Assembly (NCBI GenBank): GCA_023264315.1
Contig: JALQST010000148.1
Span: forward strand, 1 to 7,446
Direction: 5' to 3'
Source of the DNA: Nodosilinea sp. BSH.14
GTDB taxonomy: Bacteria > Cyanobacteriota > Cyanobacteriia > Phormidesmidales > Phormidesmidaceae
Length of the DNA stretch: 7,446 nt
The notes under the pieces were generated by a model, which made no database searches, was not told the DNA's origin, and saw only the letters and a program-made list of their open reading frames with translations. Below are positions 1 through 6,170 of this stretch, piece by piece. The position numbers and the translations under genes were made by a program. Position 1 is the first letter of the stretch; each line of letters begins with the position of its first letter.

Positions 1-223
1 ATCGCGCCATAGCCGCTGCCTAAACTGTTTTCCTATCCTAGACGAATCCCAGGGAACCCTTTGCCCTAGGGGACTATCTCACCCCCGGTCGCCCTTGTCG
101 GCTTGGCGACGGACTGTGGCCATGGGCCGTATTCCCCGGTGCCCCAGAATTCCTGGCCGTAGGTTTCCCCTCCTCAAGGACAGGGTTTACTATGAAGCTA
201 GTGATGAACTTTTGTAACACACC

Positions 224-841
224 TTGGCCTCTGCAACCCAGCCGCTCAACCCCAACGCCCTGCCCTGCCCTTGGCACGCCCTCGATCCCCTGTGGCAGGC
301 CGGATCGTCCCTAGTGCAGCAGGGGCTTCCCCACGACCACATGGCCCCCGCATGGCAAATTTTGCTGCTGGGGGATGGCTCCCCCACCCGCCACCTGCAA
401 CTGCTCACCCGCGAACCCACCGAGGTAGACGTGATTGATATGTCCCGCGTGGGCATGGATTTGGACGGGGCTCCAGACATTATCCGGGTGGTGCCAGGGC
501 CAAGGGTGCGCCGCCAGGTGTGGCTTCGAACGGCCTCCGGCCAGCGTCTCGCCTATGCCGCTTCCTGGTGGGAGGCCAGCCACGTAGACGAGTATTTGCA
601 GAATAAATCCCTGCCGATTTGGGCCAGCCTCGCCCGCCTGCGCACGGAACTGTACCGAGATATCCAGGGCCTCTATTTTGGCGAATCTCCGGCCTTAGAA
701 GCCGCCTTTGGCCAATCGGGGCCGTTTTGGGGGCGTCACTACCTGTTCTGGCACCGAGGTAAACCGCTGACGCTCATTTACGAGGTTTTTTCCCCCTACC
801 TCACCCGCTACCTAGGGCCAATGCAGCGACCCATGCCGTAG
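224..841 (+). CDS. Chorismate lyase, DUF98 family (4-hydroxybenzoate synthesis)
   Basis: This 205-residue protein is recognised as the cyanobacterial DUF98 chorismate pyruvate-lyase type (relative of Synechocystis sll1797 and plastid Ycf21). The family removes pyruvate from chorismate to give 4-hydroxybenzoate, the head-group precursor of plastoquinone. Visible landmarks are LLLGDGSPTRHLQ (residues 47-59), RRQVWLRT (96-103), SWWEASHVDEYL (114-125), GPFWGRHYLFW (166-176) and PLTLIYEVFSP (181-191). By analogy with UbiC, Glu187 is the likely catalytic glutamate, and Arg96/Arg97 may bind substrate; both are inferences. It is predicted to be cytosolic, with no signal peptide. The start is TTG: an in-frame TAA at 215-217 excludes anything further upstream, and the next candidates (GTG at residue 31, ATG at residue 40) would remove conserved sequence. 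No Shine-Dalgarno sequence is visible before it. Family assignment is strong; the exact start is less sure. Confidence 0.88.
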   Translation: MASATQPLNPNALPCPWHALDPLWQAGSSLVQQGLPHDHMAPAWQILLLGDGSPTRHLQLLTREPTEVDVIDMSRVGMDLDGAPDIIRVVPGPRVRRQVWLRTASGQRLAYAASWWEASHVDEYLQNKSLPIWASLARLRTELYRDIQGLYFGESPALEAAFGQSGPFWGRHYLFWHRGKPLTLIYEVFSPYLTRYLGPMQRPMP

Positions 842-857
842 TTGGACAGGATGCATA

Positions 858-885
858 CACCCTGGGGCAGGGGTTTGCCCTGGTG
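858..885 (+). terminator. Weak hairpin after the chorismate lyase gene, possible terminator
   Basis: About 17 bases after the lyase stop, GGGCA and TGCCC can pair around a GGGGTT loop, extended by wobble pairs and an outer CAC/GTG. The stem is imperfect and is not followed by a T-run, so this is only a plausible attenuator or terminator. Confidence 0.2.
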
Positions 886-946
886 GGCTAAGGTGAGATT
901 TCTCTGGGTGTCAAGTGTGGCAGATAGCTAAACATGGCCCACCTTG

Positions 947-960
947 GTATGCCAGCCTAC
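947..960. promoter_or_regulatory. GTA-N8-TAC palindrome, candidate NtcA/Crp-type operator
   Basis: The sequence reads GTA, eight bases, TAC, which is the exact NtcA consensus half-site pair. It lies 108 bases before the GTG start of the NtcA-like regulator, so it could bind NtcA or the regulator's own product. No TAN3T element lies at the usual 22-23 base spacing downstream; the nearest, TAACCT at 990-995, is 29 bases away. With only six specified bases a chance match is possible, so it is called on position as much as on sequence. Confidence 0.35.
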
Positions 961-965
961 AAAAG

Positions 966-1017
966 CTTAAGGGGGTGTTGGCCTGGGCTTAACCTGGACT
1001 GGGATCGGTCTTAACCT
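966..1017 (+). promoter_or_regulatory. Phased CTTAA repeat array resembling a cyanobacterial Pho box
   Basis: Octamers begin at 966 (CTTAAGGG), 977 (GTTGGCCT), 988 (CTTAACCT), 999 (CTGGGATC) and 1010 (CTTAACCT), that is, 8-base units with 3-base spacers. The units at 988 and 1010 match the published cyanobacterial Pho box unit PyTTAAPyPy(T/A) perfectly. The unit at 966 keeps the CTTAA core, 977 matches CTTAACCT at 5 of 8 bases, and 999 at only 2 of 8. The three CTTAA cores are therefore exactly 22 bases apart, two turns of the helix. The array ends 51 bases before the regulator's start codon. Binding by the SphR/PhoB response regulator is inferred. Confidence 0.6.
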
Positions 1018-1032
1018 TAACTGCTGAACATG

Positions 1033-1038
1033 GATAGT
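1033..1038 (+). promoter_or_regulatory. Possible -10 element of the crp-like gene
   Basis: GATAGT matches TATAAT at four of six positions. It sits 15 bases after the last CTTAACCT unit, where a response regulator bound to the repeats could stand in for a -35 element. Transcription would begin near 1045, leaving a leader of about 25 bases that contains the ribosome binding site. The match alone is weak. Confidence 0.3.
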
Positions 1039-1057
1039 GAGGGCCATGGTTGGTGAT

Positions 1058-1061
1058 GGAG
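1058..1061 (+). promoter_or_regulatory. Ribosome binding site deciding the GTG start at 1069
   Basis: GGAG ends seven bases before the GTG codon at 1069, a good Shine-Dalgarno spacing. An in-frame TGA at 1054-1056 excludes longer forms, so this GTG is preferred over the in-frame GTG at 1132. Confidence 0.6.
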
Positions 1062-1068
1062 CCTGCGG

Positions 1069-1806
1069 GTGGGTGCCTGGGGTTCCATCGTAGTTGGCCG
1101 CCCTAGCCCCCGGCGCATTCTAGGTATCTCTGTGTCCACGGCAACTGTTCTTCCCTACGGGGCCATCCTGGGGGATCAGCCCCAGCCCAGTTTTATCGAT
1201 CTGCTGGAGCAGCTTTACCGAGAACGATCCCTGATGGGCTATGTGGCGGGGCAAAGTATTCCCCTCAAAGCCGATGAGGTGCTGATCGTATGTCGGGGGG
1301 TGGCCCAGTTGTTTACCATCCAACAGGATGGCAGCGAAACCTTGTTGGGACTGGCAGGGCCATCCATGCCCATGGGCCTGCCGCTGAGCATTGTGGATCC
1401 CTATTGGGCCACGGCCCTGACGGATGTGGATGTGCTGGCGCTGCCCTTTGGTGAAGTGGAGGCTTCCCCCGTGTTGATGATGGGGGTGTTTCGGAATTTA
1501 ACCCTGCGCCTTCAGCAAACCGAAGCCTGGTTGGCCCTTTCGGGTAAGCGGCTGGTGGCGGATCGACTGCGGCACTTTTTGATGCTTTTGGCGAAGGATT
1601 TTGGCCAGGTTGAACCCCAGGGCATCCGCATTCCCCTGAAGCTGACCCATCACCAACTTGCGACCGCCGTGGGTACCACCCGTGTCACCGTCACCCGCCT
1701 GCTGAAGGATTTTAAGGAAGAGGGCTGGATGAGCCTAGATCGTCGCCATATCATCTTGGATACCAGCATTCGGTCGCCTGCCATGCACCTGTTGACGGGG
1801 GCATGA
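1069..1806 (+). CDS. Crp/Fnr-family transcriptional regulator, NtcA-like DNA-binding domain
   Basis: This 245-residue protein has the Crp/Fnr layout: an N-terminal extension, an effector-type beta-roll (about 45-135), a long dimerisation helix (about 136-178) and a winged helix-turn-helix (about 188-232). The HTH reads LTHHQLATAVGTTRVTVTRLL (192-212). Its TRVTVTRLL core is that of the NtcA recognition helix, so a GTA-N8-TAC-like target is expected. The beta-roll lacks the recognisable cyclic-nucleotide cassette with its Arg, and there is no N-terminal Cys cluster for an Fnr-type iron-sulfur centre, so the effector is unknown. It does not look like NtcA itself, because the rest diverges and the N-terminus is longer. 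An upstream Pho-box-like array and GTA-N8-TAC site suggest phosphate control and possibly autoregulation or NtcA control. This recalls PtrA, the phosphate-linked CRP-family regulator of marine Synechococcus; orthology is not shown. It ends 5 bases from convergent plsY. Confidence 0.88.
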   Translation: MGAWGSIVVGRPSPRRILGISVSTATVLPYGAILGDQPQPSFIDLLEQLYRERSLMGYVAGQSIPLKADEVLIVCRGVAQLFTIQQDGSETLLGLAGPSMPMGLPLSIVDPYWATALTDVDVLALPFGEVEASPVLMMGVFRNLTLRLQQTEAWLALSGKRLVADRLRHFLMLLAKDFGQVEPQGIRIPLKLTHHQLATAVGTTRVTVTRLLKDFKEEGWMSLDRRHIILDTSIRSPAMHLLTGA

Positions 1807-1811
1807 TGGCT

Positions 1812-2504
1812 TTAGGGCTCTTTGGAGGCCGTGAGATCAGGATTGGCTCCTTTGGCGGCTTGGCCTAGACGGGGTTCTGTGCCTGCCAGAAGCCGCTGAA
1901 TGTTGCCCCGGTGACGCAGGATCACATAGCTCCCACCCAGGATTGACAGCAGGACGTAGGCCAGGGGCTGCCCAGTGACCACCATCAGCGCAACGGCGGC
2001 GAGGGCGGCCAGCATGGATCCCAGAGAAACGATCCGGCTGAGGGCGAGGGTGAGGCCAAACACCCCCAGGGCACCCAGGGCCACGGGCCAAGCCATGGCC
2101 AGCAGCACCCCCAGGCCCGACGCCACGGATTTCCCCCCCGTGAACCCCAGCCAGACGGAGCGACTGTGCCCCAGCAGGGCCAGCAGTCCGGCTAGCATAT
2201 CCACCCAAGGCTGAACATCGGCGGTGAGGACTCCCCCGGAAGCGTCGCCAAAACGAGCCAGCAGTAGCGGAAAAGCCCACCGCGCTAACCACACGGCGGC
2301 GCTGCCCTTCAGCAGATCAACCCCAAACACGACGAGGGCGGGGCCTTTGCCCACGGTGCGGAGGACGTTGGTGGCCCCGGTGCCGCCGGAACCACAGTCG
2401 CGAATATCAATTCCTTTCAGCCCTTTCACCAGCAAAAAACCCGTGGGGAACGACCCCAGCAGATAGGCCAGCCCCAGAATGCCCAACAGTGCCGCAATTG
2501 CCAA
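1812..2504 (-). CDS. plsY: Acyl-phosphate:glycerol-3-phosphate acyltransferase PlsY
   Basis: This 230-residue integral membrane enzyme transfers a fatty acyl group from acyl-phosphate to sn-glycerol-3-phosphate, giving lysophosphatidic acid, the first step of membrane lipid synthesis in the PlsX/PlsY pathway. All three family motifs are visible: GSGGTGATN (38-46), GHS..VWLGFTGGKSVASG (112-130) and LRHRGNIQRLLAGTE (196-210). The N-terminus AYLLGSFPTGFLL (13-25) is typical. Hydrophobic stretches at about 3-27, 56-82, 101-119, 129-155 and 160-196 fit the five-helix topology. The start is TTG, and the in-frame stop just upstream allows no longer form; an AAGGG lies about 10 bases before it. Length is slightly above the usual 200-220 because of the hydrophilic tail. 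It follows the acyl-CoA synthetase gene by 35 bases on the same strand, suggesting cotranscription. Confidence 0.93.
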   Translation of the reverse strand: MAIAALLGILGLAYLLGSFPTGFLLVKGLKGIDIRDCGSGGTGATNVLRTVGKGPALVVFGVDLLKGSAAVWLARWAFPLLLARFGDASGGVLTADVQPWVDMLAGLLALLGHSRSVWLGFTGGKSVASGLGVLLAMAWPVALGALGVFGLTLALSRIVSLGSMLAALAAVALMVVTGQPLAYVLLSILGGSYVILRHRGNIQRLLAGTEPRLGQAAKGANPDLTASKEP

Positions 2505-2539
2505 TGCCCTACGCCCTTCAACCGCTCATCAGTAACAGT

Positions 2540-5326
2540 TTAGGGCGAAAGGAAGTTTAACTCGAGGGTGAGTCCCGTCAAGTCGATTTCCGCCTCCACA
2601 AAGTCCGGCTTGCGCTTGAGGGTAAAGCCCAGTTTTTCGCAGACCCGCTGCATGGGGCGGTTTTCGCGCAAAATTTCGGCAGTGACGCCCTGCAAGCCTT
2701 CATCCTGGGCAATTTTCAGCAGTTGACGCAGCAGCTCGGTGCCGATGCCCTGGCGTTGGTAGGCATCGCTGACCAGCATGGCGAACTCGGCCTGGTTGGT
2801 GCCGTGGCATTTGCTGAGGCGACCTACGGCGAGGATGTTGTGATCCCCGGTTGCAGGGTCTTTGTAGTCCACTACCAGGGCCATTTCCCGGTCGTAGTCG
2901 ATGAAGCAAATGCGGGTGAGGCGTTCGTGGGCGATGCGGTGGTTGAGGGTCATCAGGTGGAAGTAGCGGAAGTAGATGCTTTCCTCGGAGAGGGTGTGGT
3001 GGAACTGCACCAACAGCGGCTCGTCTTCGGGGCGAATGGGGCGCAGGGTGACGGGGGAGCCATCCCGCAGGCTGGAGGTGGTGACGTACTGGCTGGGGTA
3101 GGGGCGAATGGCTGGCCCCGGCGGGGTTTCCCCCGGTTCAGTCAGCACCGCACGGGCGTCGAGGGCCACCAGGGGATAGCGGCTGTCACCCTCAAACACC
3201 AGCAGGGGGTTGATGTCGAGTTCCTTAATGTGCGGCTGCTCGATGGCCAACTGGCTAACCCGCACCAGGATCATCTCCAGCTCGGTGAGGTTGGCGGCTT
3301 GGCGACCGCGCACCCCCTGGAGAGCTTCATAAATCCGGGTTTGTTCCATCAAACGGCGGGCTAGGGTGGTGTTCAAGGGCGGCAGGGCCACGGCGCTATC
3401 TCGGTAGACCTCCACCAGTTGCCCCCCGGTGCCGAAGAGAATCACGGGGCCAAATTGGTCATCCACACTGCTGCCGAGGATCAGCTCGTAACCCTTGCTA
3501 AGGTTGAGCATGGGCTGGACGGTCACCCCCTTAAAGGCGGCATCTCCAAAGCGGTGGCGGATGGTGGAGGCCATTTCGGTGTAGGCGGCGGCTACTTCCT
3601 CGGCGGTTTGCAGATTGAGGCGCACGCCCCCCACGTCGGTTTTGTGGGTGAGGGTTCTCGACAGCAACTTCACCACCACGGGATAGCGCACGGCTTCGGC
3701 GACGGCGACGGCTTCCTCGGCGGAAAAGGCGGGCCGCGTATCCACCACCGGAATGCCGTAGACCTGAAGGATTTGCTTGGCCTCCAGTTCCGTCAGTAGG
3801 GTGCGGTTTTCGCTCCGGGCGGTTTGGATGATGGTCTCGACCTGGGAGAGATTCCGTCCTTCGCCAAACTCGGATTCGGGCAGCAGGGCCGGAGTTTCGT
3901 AGATGCCGCGCAGATTGTAGCTGTACTGCCACATGGCGTTGAACTGGCGGGCGGCGGTGTCGGGGTAGCGGTAGGTGGCAATGCTGGCCCGGTTGAGGAT
4001 GGCTTCGCCCTCGGTGACTTCCGAACCGCCCATCCAACTGGCAATCAGCGGCTTGGTGGAGGTCTTGGCCAGTTCCACTAGACGTTCCGCCGTTTGGGTG
4101 GGGGCGGTCATGGCCTGGGGGGTCAACACCACCAGCAGTCCGTCGCTGTCGGGGTCATCCATGGCGGCTTGGATGGCCTGGGTGTAGCGGTCGGGGTCGG
4201 CGTCGCCCAGAATGTCCACCGGGTTGCCGTGGCTCCAGTGGCTCGGTAACACACCGTTCAAGGCGGTTAGGGTGTCGTCGGAGAGATTCGCCAACTGTCC
4301 CCCAGTGCCAATCAGCGCATCGGTGGCCAACACCCCCGGCCCCCCGGCATTGGTGATGATGGTCAACCTTGGCCCTTGGGGACGTTGGGGCTGTTTGGCC
4401 AGGACTTCCGCCAGGTCGAACAGGTCAGAAATTTGCTCGACCCGCAGCACCCCGCACCGCCGGAAGGCCGCATCCAGCACCGCATCGCTGCCCGTCAATG
4501 TGCCCGTGTGGGACGCCGCCGCCTGAGCGGCCTGGGTTGTCCGGCCCGCCTTGATCACAATGATTGGCTTAGTGAGGGCCACCTCCCGCGCCGCCGACAA
4601 AAACGACCGGGCATTGCCGATAGATTCCATATAAATGACGATGCTGCGGGTGTTGGGGTCGTCGCCCAGATAGTTGATCAAATCGCCCCAGTCCACATCC
4701 AGCATGGAGCCGATGGAGACGAAGGCGCTAAAGCCTACGTTTTCCTGCAAGCTCCAATCCAGCACGGCGGTACAGAGTGCCCCCGACTGGCTAATAAACC
4801 CCACATGGCCGCGACGGGCAAAGGTGCTGGCGAAGGTGGCGTTTAGCCCCGTCAGCGGGTTCATTAGCCCCAGGCAGTTGGGGCCAATGAGCCGCATTTT
4901 TTGCCCTTGCAGGTGGGTGCGAATTTGTTCTTCTAGGGCCAGTCCGGCGGGGCCAATTTCCCGAAAACCAGAGGCCAGGACGACAACGCCCTTCACCCCG
5001 GCCTCGGCGCAATCTTTGACCAAGTCCGGCACCGTGGGGGCGGGGGTGGCAATAATTGCTAGATCCACTGAGTCGGGGATGTCTTTAATACTGGGGTAAG
5101 CCCGGATGCCCAGCACGCTACGCCGCCGAGGGTTTACCGGATATACCGTGCCACCAAAGGGGCTACTAATCAGGTTCCACAGCAGGGTACGGCCCACGCT
5201 GCCTTCCCGGTCTGTGGCCCCAATTATCGCCACGGTTTCTGGGTTGAAAATCGCCCCTAGGGGTTGGCGATCCACCCGCAAAATGTCGTAGGCCCGATCC
5301 GCCGCCGTCTGAATGGTATCGACCAT
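2540..5326 (-). CDS. ADP-forming acyl-CoA synthetase fused to a GNAT acetyltransferase (Pat/PatZ-like)
   Basis: This 928-residue fusion (numbered from ATG 5326) has the Salmonella Pat / E. coli PatZ layout. A CoA-binding Rossmann domain comes first (about 24-120, GATDREGSVG 36-45). The CoA-ligase region follows (GPNCLG 148-153, ISQSGA 178-183, ASHTGT with His273, TNAGGPG 325-331). An ATP-grasp domain (about 502-728) contains THKTDVGGV (560-568) and ELDINPLLV (702-710). A C-terminal GNAT domain (about 757-907) has the acetyl-CoA loop QRQGIG (857-862) and a candidate catalytic Glu847. In ADP-forming acetyl-CoA synthetases the ASHTG histidine carries the phosphate during catalysis. Pat proteins are reported to have lost it, but here it is present, so real acyl-CoA synthetase activity plus protein lysine acetylation is inferred. 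A TTG at 5350 would add eight residues, but ATG 5326 has the better ribosome binding site. It is probably cotranscribed with plsY. Confidence 0.93.
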   Translation of the reverse strand: MVDTIQTAADRAYDILRVDRQPLGAIFNPETVAIIGATDREGSVGRTLLWNLISSPFGGTVYPVNPRRRSVLGIRAYPSIKDIPDSVDLAIIATPAPTVPDLVKDCAEAGVKGVVVLASGFREIGPAGLALEEQIRTHLQGQKMRLIGPNCLGLMNPLTGLNATFASTFARRGHVGFISQSGALCTAVLDWSLQENVGFSAFVSIGSMLDVDWGDLINYLGDDPNTRSIVIYMESIGNARSFLSAAREVALTKPIIVIKAGRTTQAAQAAASHTGTLTGSDAVLDAAFRRCGVLRVEQISDLFDLAEVLAKQPQRPQGPRLTIITNAGGPGVLATDALIGTGGQLANLSDDTLTALNGVLPSHWSHGNPVDILGDADPDRYTQAIQAAMDDPDSDGLLVVLTPQAMTAPTQTAERLVELAKTSTKPLIASWMGGSEVTEGEAILNRASIATYRYPDTAARQFNAMWQYSYNLRGIYETPALLPESEFGEGRNLSQVETIIQTARSENRTLLTELEAKQILQVYGIPVVDTRPAFSAEEAVAVAEAVRYPVVVKLLSRTLTHKTDVGGVRLNLQTAEEVAAAYTEMASTIRHRFGDAAFKGVTVQPMLNLSKGYELILGSSVDDQFGPVILFGTGGQLVEVYRDSAVALPPLNTTLARRLMEQTRIYEALQGVRGRQAANLTELEMILVRVSQLAIEQPHIKELDINPLLVFEGDSRYPLVALDARAVLTEPGETPPGPAIRPYPSQYVTTSSLRDGSPVTLRPIRPEDEPLLVQFHHTLSEESIYFRYFHLMTLNHRIAHERLTRICFIDYDREMALVVDYKDPATGDHNILAVGRLSKCHGTNQAEFAMLVSDAYQRQGIGTELLRQLLKIAQDEGLQGVTAEILRENRPMQRVCEKLGFTLKRKPDFVEAEIDLTGLTLELNFLSP

Positions 5327-5334
5327 GGCCAGTG

Positions 5335-5341
5335 CTTCCTT
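5335..5341 (-). promoter_or_regulatory. Ribosome binding site deciding the ATG start at 5326
   Basis: On the minus strand AAGGAAG lies eight bases before the ATG at 5326-5324. The competing TTG at 5350 has a purine-rich GAGGAGGGGG directly abutting it, leaving only about three bases of spacing, so the ATG is favoured. Confidence 0.6.
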
Positions 5342-5455
5342 ATAGAGCAACCCCCTCCTCTGTTGTAGATCGAGAGGCCCGGTTATTCTGCGGTTGCGCC
5401 TATTTTCTTAACGCTCATCGAAGCATTGGGTGCTAGGGGCTACATATAGAAAATC

Positions 5456-5492
5456 GCAGATCATAAAGCTTTGCAACAAAATTTGGATCTGC
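5456..5492. repeat. Inverted repeat in the divergent intergenic region
   Basis: GCAGATC (5456-5462) is exactly inverted as GATCTGC (5486-5492) around a 23-base AT-rich spacer that contains the palindrome AAAGCTTT (5465-5472). It lies between the divergent synthetase and J-domain genes, close to the change from GC-rich to AT-rich DNA. It could be an operator or chance; no convincing -35/-10 pair was found beside it. Confidence 0.3.
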
Positions 5493-5594
5493 CTGACTCA
5501 GATAGAGAGACTCGGCGTAGGGTGGGTATCCTGTGCATAGTGAGTATCTCCATACATGCTCAGATGTACTCATAGCCCCTGTCATAGGTATTTT

Positions 5595-6146
5595 ATGAGC
5601 CAGAAAAAGTCAAAGTCTCGCCGTAAACCTGCCAATATCAATCAGGTGCGAGAACGAATTCGTAAACTAGCTAAGCAACATAAATATGATGCGCAAGTTT
5701 TGTTAGAGTTTGCCGAATTTGTGCATGGAGGCAAGTTTAAGGAACTTGAGCCTACCATCAACGACTTAAAAGCAGAAGTCCTCCAAGTCTTTAACTGCTC
5801 AAGCCTTCCTGAACTCAAAAAAAATAAGACATTTCAGTTAGCCATATCTGGTCGCAAATTCAATTTTAGCCAGAAAGAACCTTGGCTTATTATCTACCGT
5901 GAATGGGTACGAGTACCTGAAAATGAACGCAACGAAATTGGGCCGACAGTGATTAACGGTATTGATGTGCTCAAGAACTTCCGCCCTTGGCCAGTATTCC
6001 AACTTGATCCAAAAACAGCTACTGTCGATGACATTAATGCTGCTTTTCGTCAACTCGCCAAAACACATCATCCTGATGTTGGTGGAAATCGAGAGGTTTT
6101 TGAAGTGCTTCAGAAGATGCGCGACTCTTTATTACTTCTACGCTGA
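5595..6146 (+). CDS. Small protein with C-terminal J-domain
   Basis: Numbered from ATG 5595, the protein has 183 residues. The basic N-terminus (SQKKSKSRRK) leads into a helical segment (about 15-75) and a central region of unknown fold (about 76-130). The C-terminal J-domain (about 133-180) reads FQLDP...TVDDINAAFRQLAKTHHPDVGG, with the HPD tripeptide at 159-161. HPD stimulates Hsp70/DnaK ATPase, so it is probably a DnaK co-chaperone dedicated to a specific client. It lacks the Gly/Phe and zinc-finger regions of true DnaJ, and little sequence follows the J-domain. The in-frame ATG at 5556 would add 13 residues that look non-coding. ATG 5595 is preferred because its basic start looks natural and a weak AGG precedes it, but this is not certain. 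It is AT-rich unlike the preceding genes and lies 24 bases before the HNH gene, suggesting a two-gene operon. I do not recognise a named family for the N-terminal part. Confidence 0.8.
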   Translation: MSQKKSKSRRKPANINQVRERIRKLAKQHKYDAQVLLEFAEFVHGGKFKELEPTINDLKAEVLQVFNCSSLPELKKNKTFQLAISGRKFNFSQKEPWLIIYREWVRVPENERNEIGPTVINGIDVLKNFRPWPVFQLDPKTATVDDINAAFRQLAKTHHPDVGGNREVFEVLQKMRDSLLLLR

Positions 6147-6170
6147 AAATTTTGAGCATAAATTATTATT

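Noticed and set aside
1..223. Promoter or gene end upstream of the chorismate lyase gene
   Set aside because: TATGAA at 191-196 resembles a -10 box but has no -35 partner at a suitable distance, and no reading frame is convincing.
74..583. Minus-strand open frames over and before the chorismate lyase gene (74-277, 190-480, 311-583)
   Set aside because: They overlap one another and the lyase gene, have no ribosome binding sites I could see, and have translations typical of antisense GC-rich DNA.
1021..1028. A sixth Pho-like unit after the array (CTGCTGAA)
   Set aside because: It matches the repeat unit at only two of eight positions; the array is ended at 1017.
1837..2292. Minus-strand open frame of 151 codons overlapping plsY
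   Set aside because: It is an Arg/Gly/Pro-rich out-of-frame reading of plsY, whose own frame has all the family motifs.
2723..3364. Long open frame on the plus strand (213 codons) inside the synthetase gene, with others at 3419-3799 and 4376-4846
   Set aside because: They lie antisense to a clearly conserved 928-residue protein in GC-rich DNA, have low-complexity Gly/Val/His-rich translations and show no recognisable domain.
5556..5594. Longer start (ATG 5556) for the J-domain protein
   Set aside because: The extra 13 residues are Cys/His-rich and look like translated intergenic DNA; ATG 5595 begins a natural basic N-terminus. Not fully excluded.
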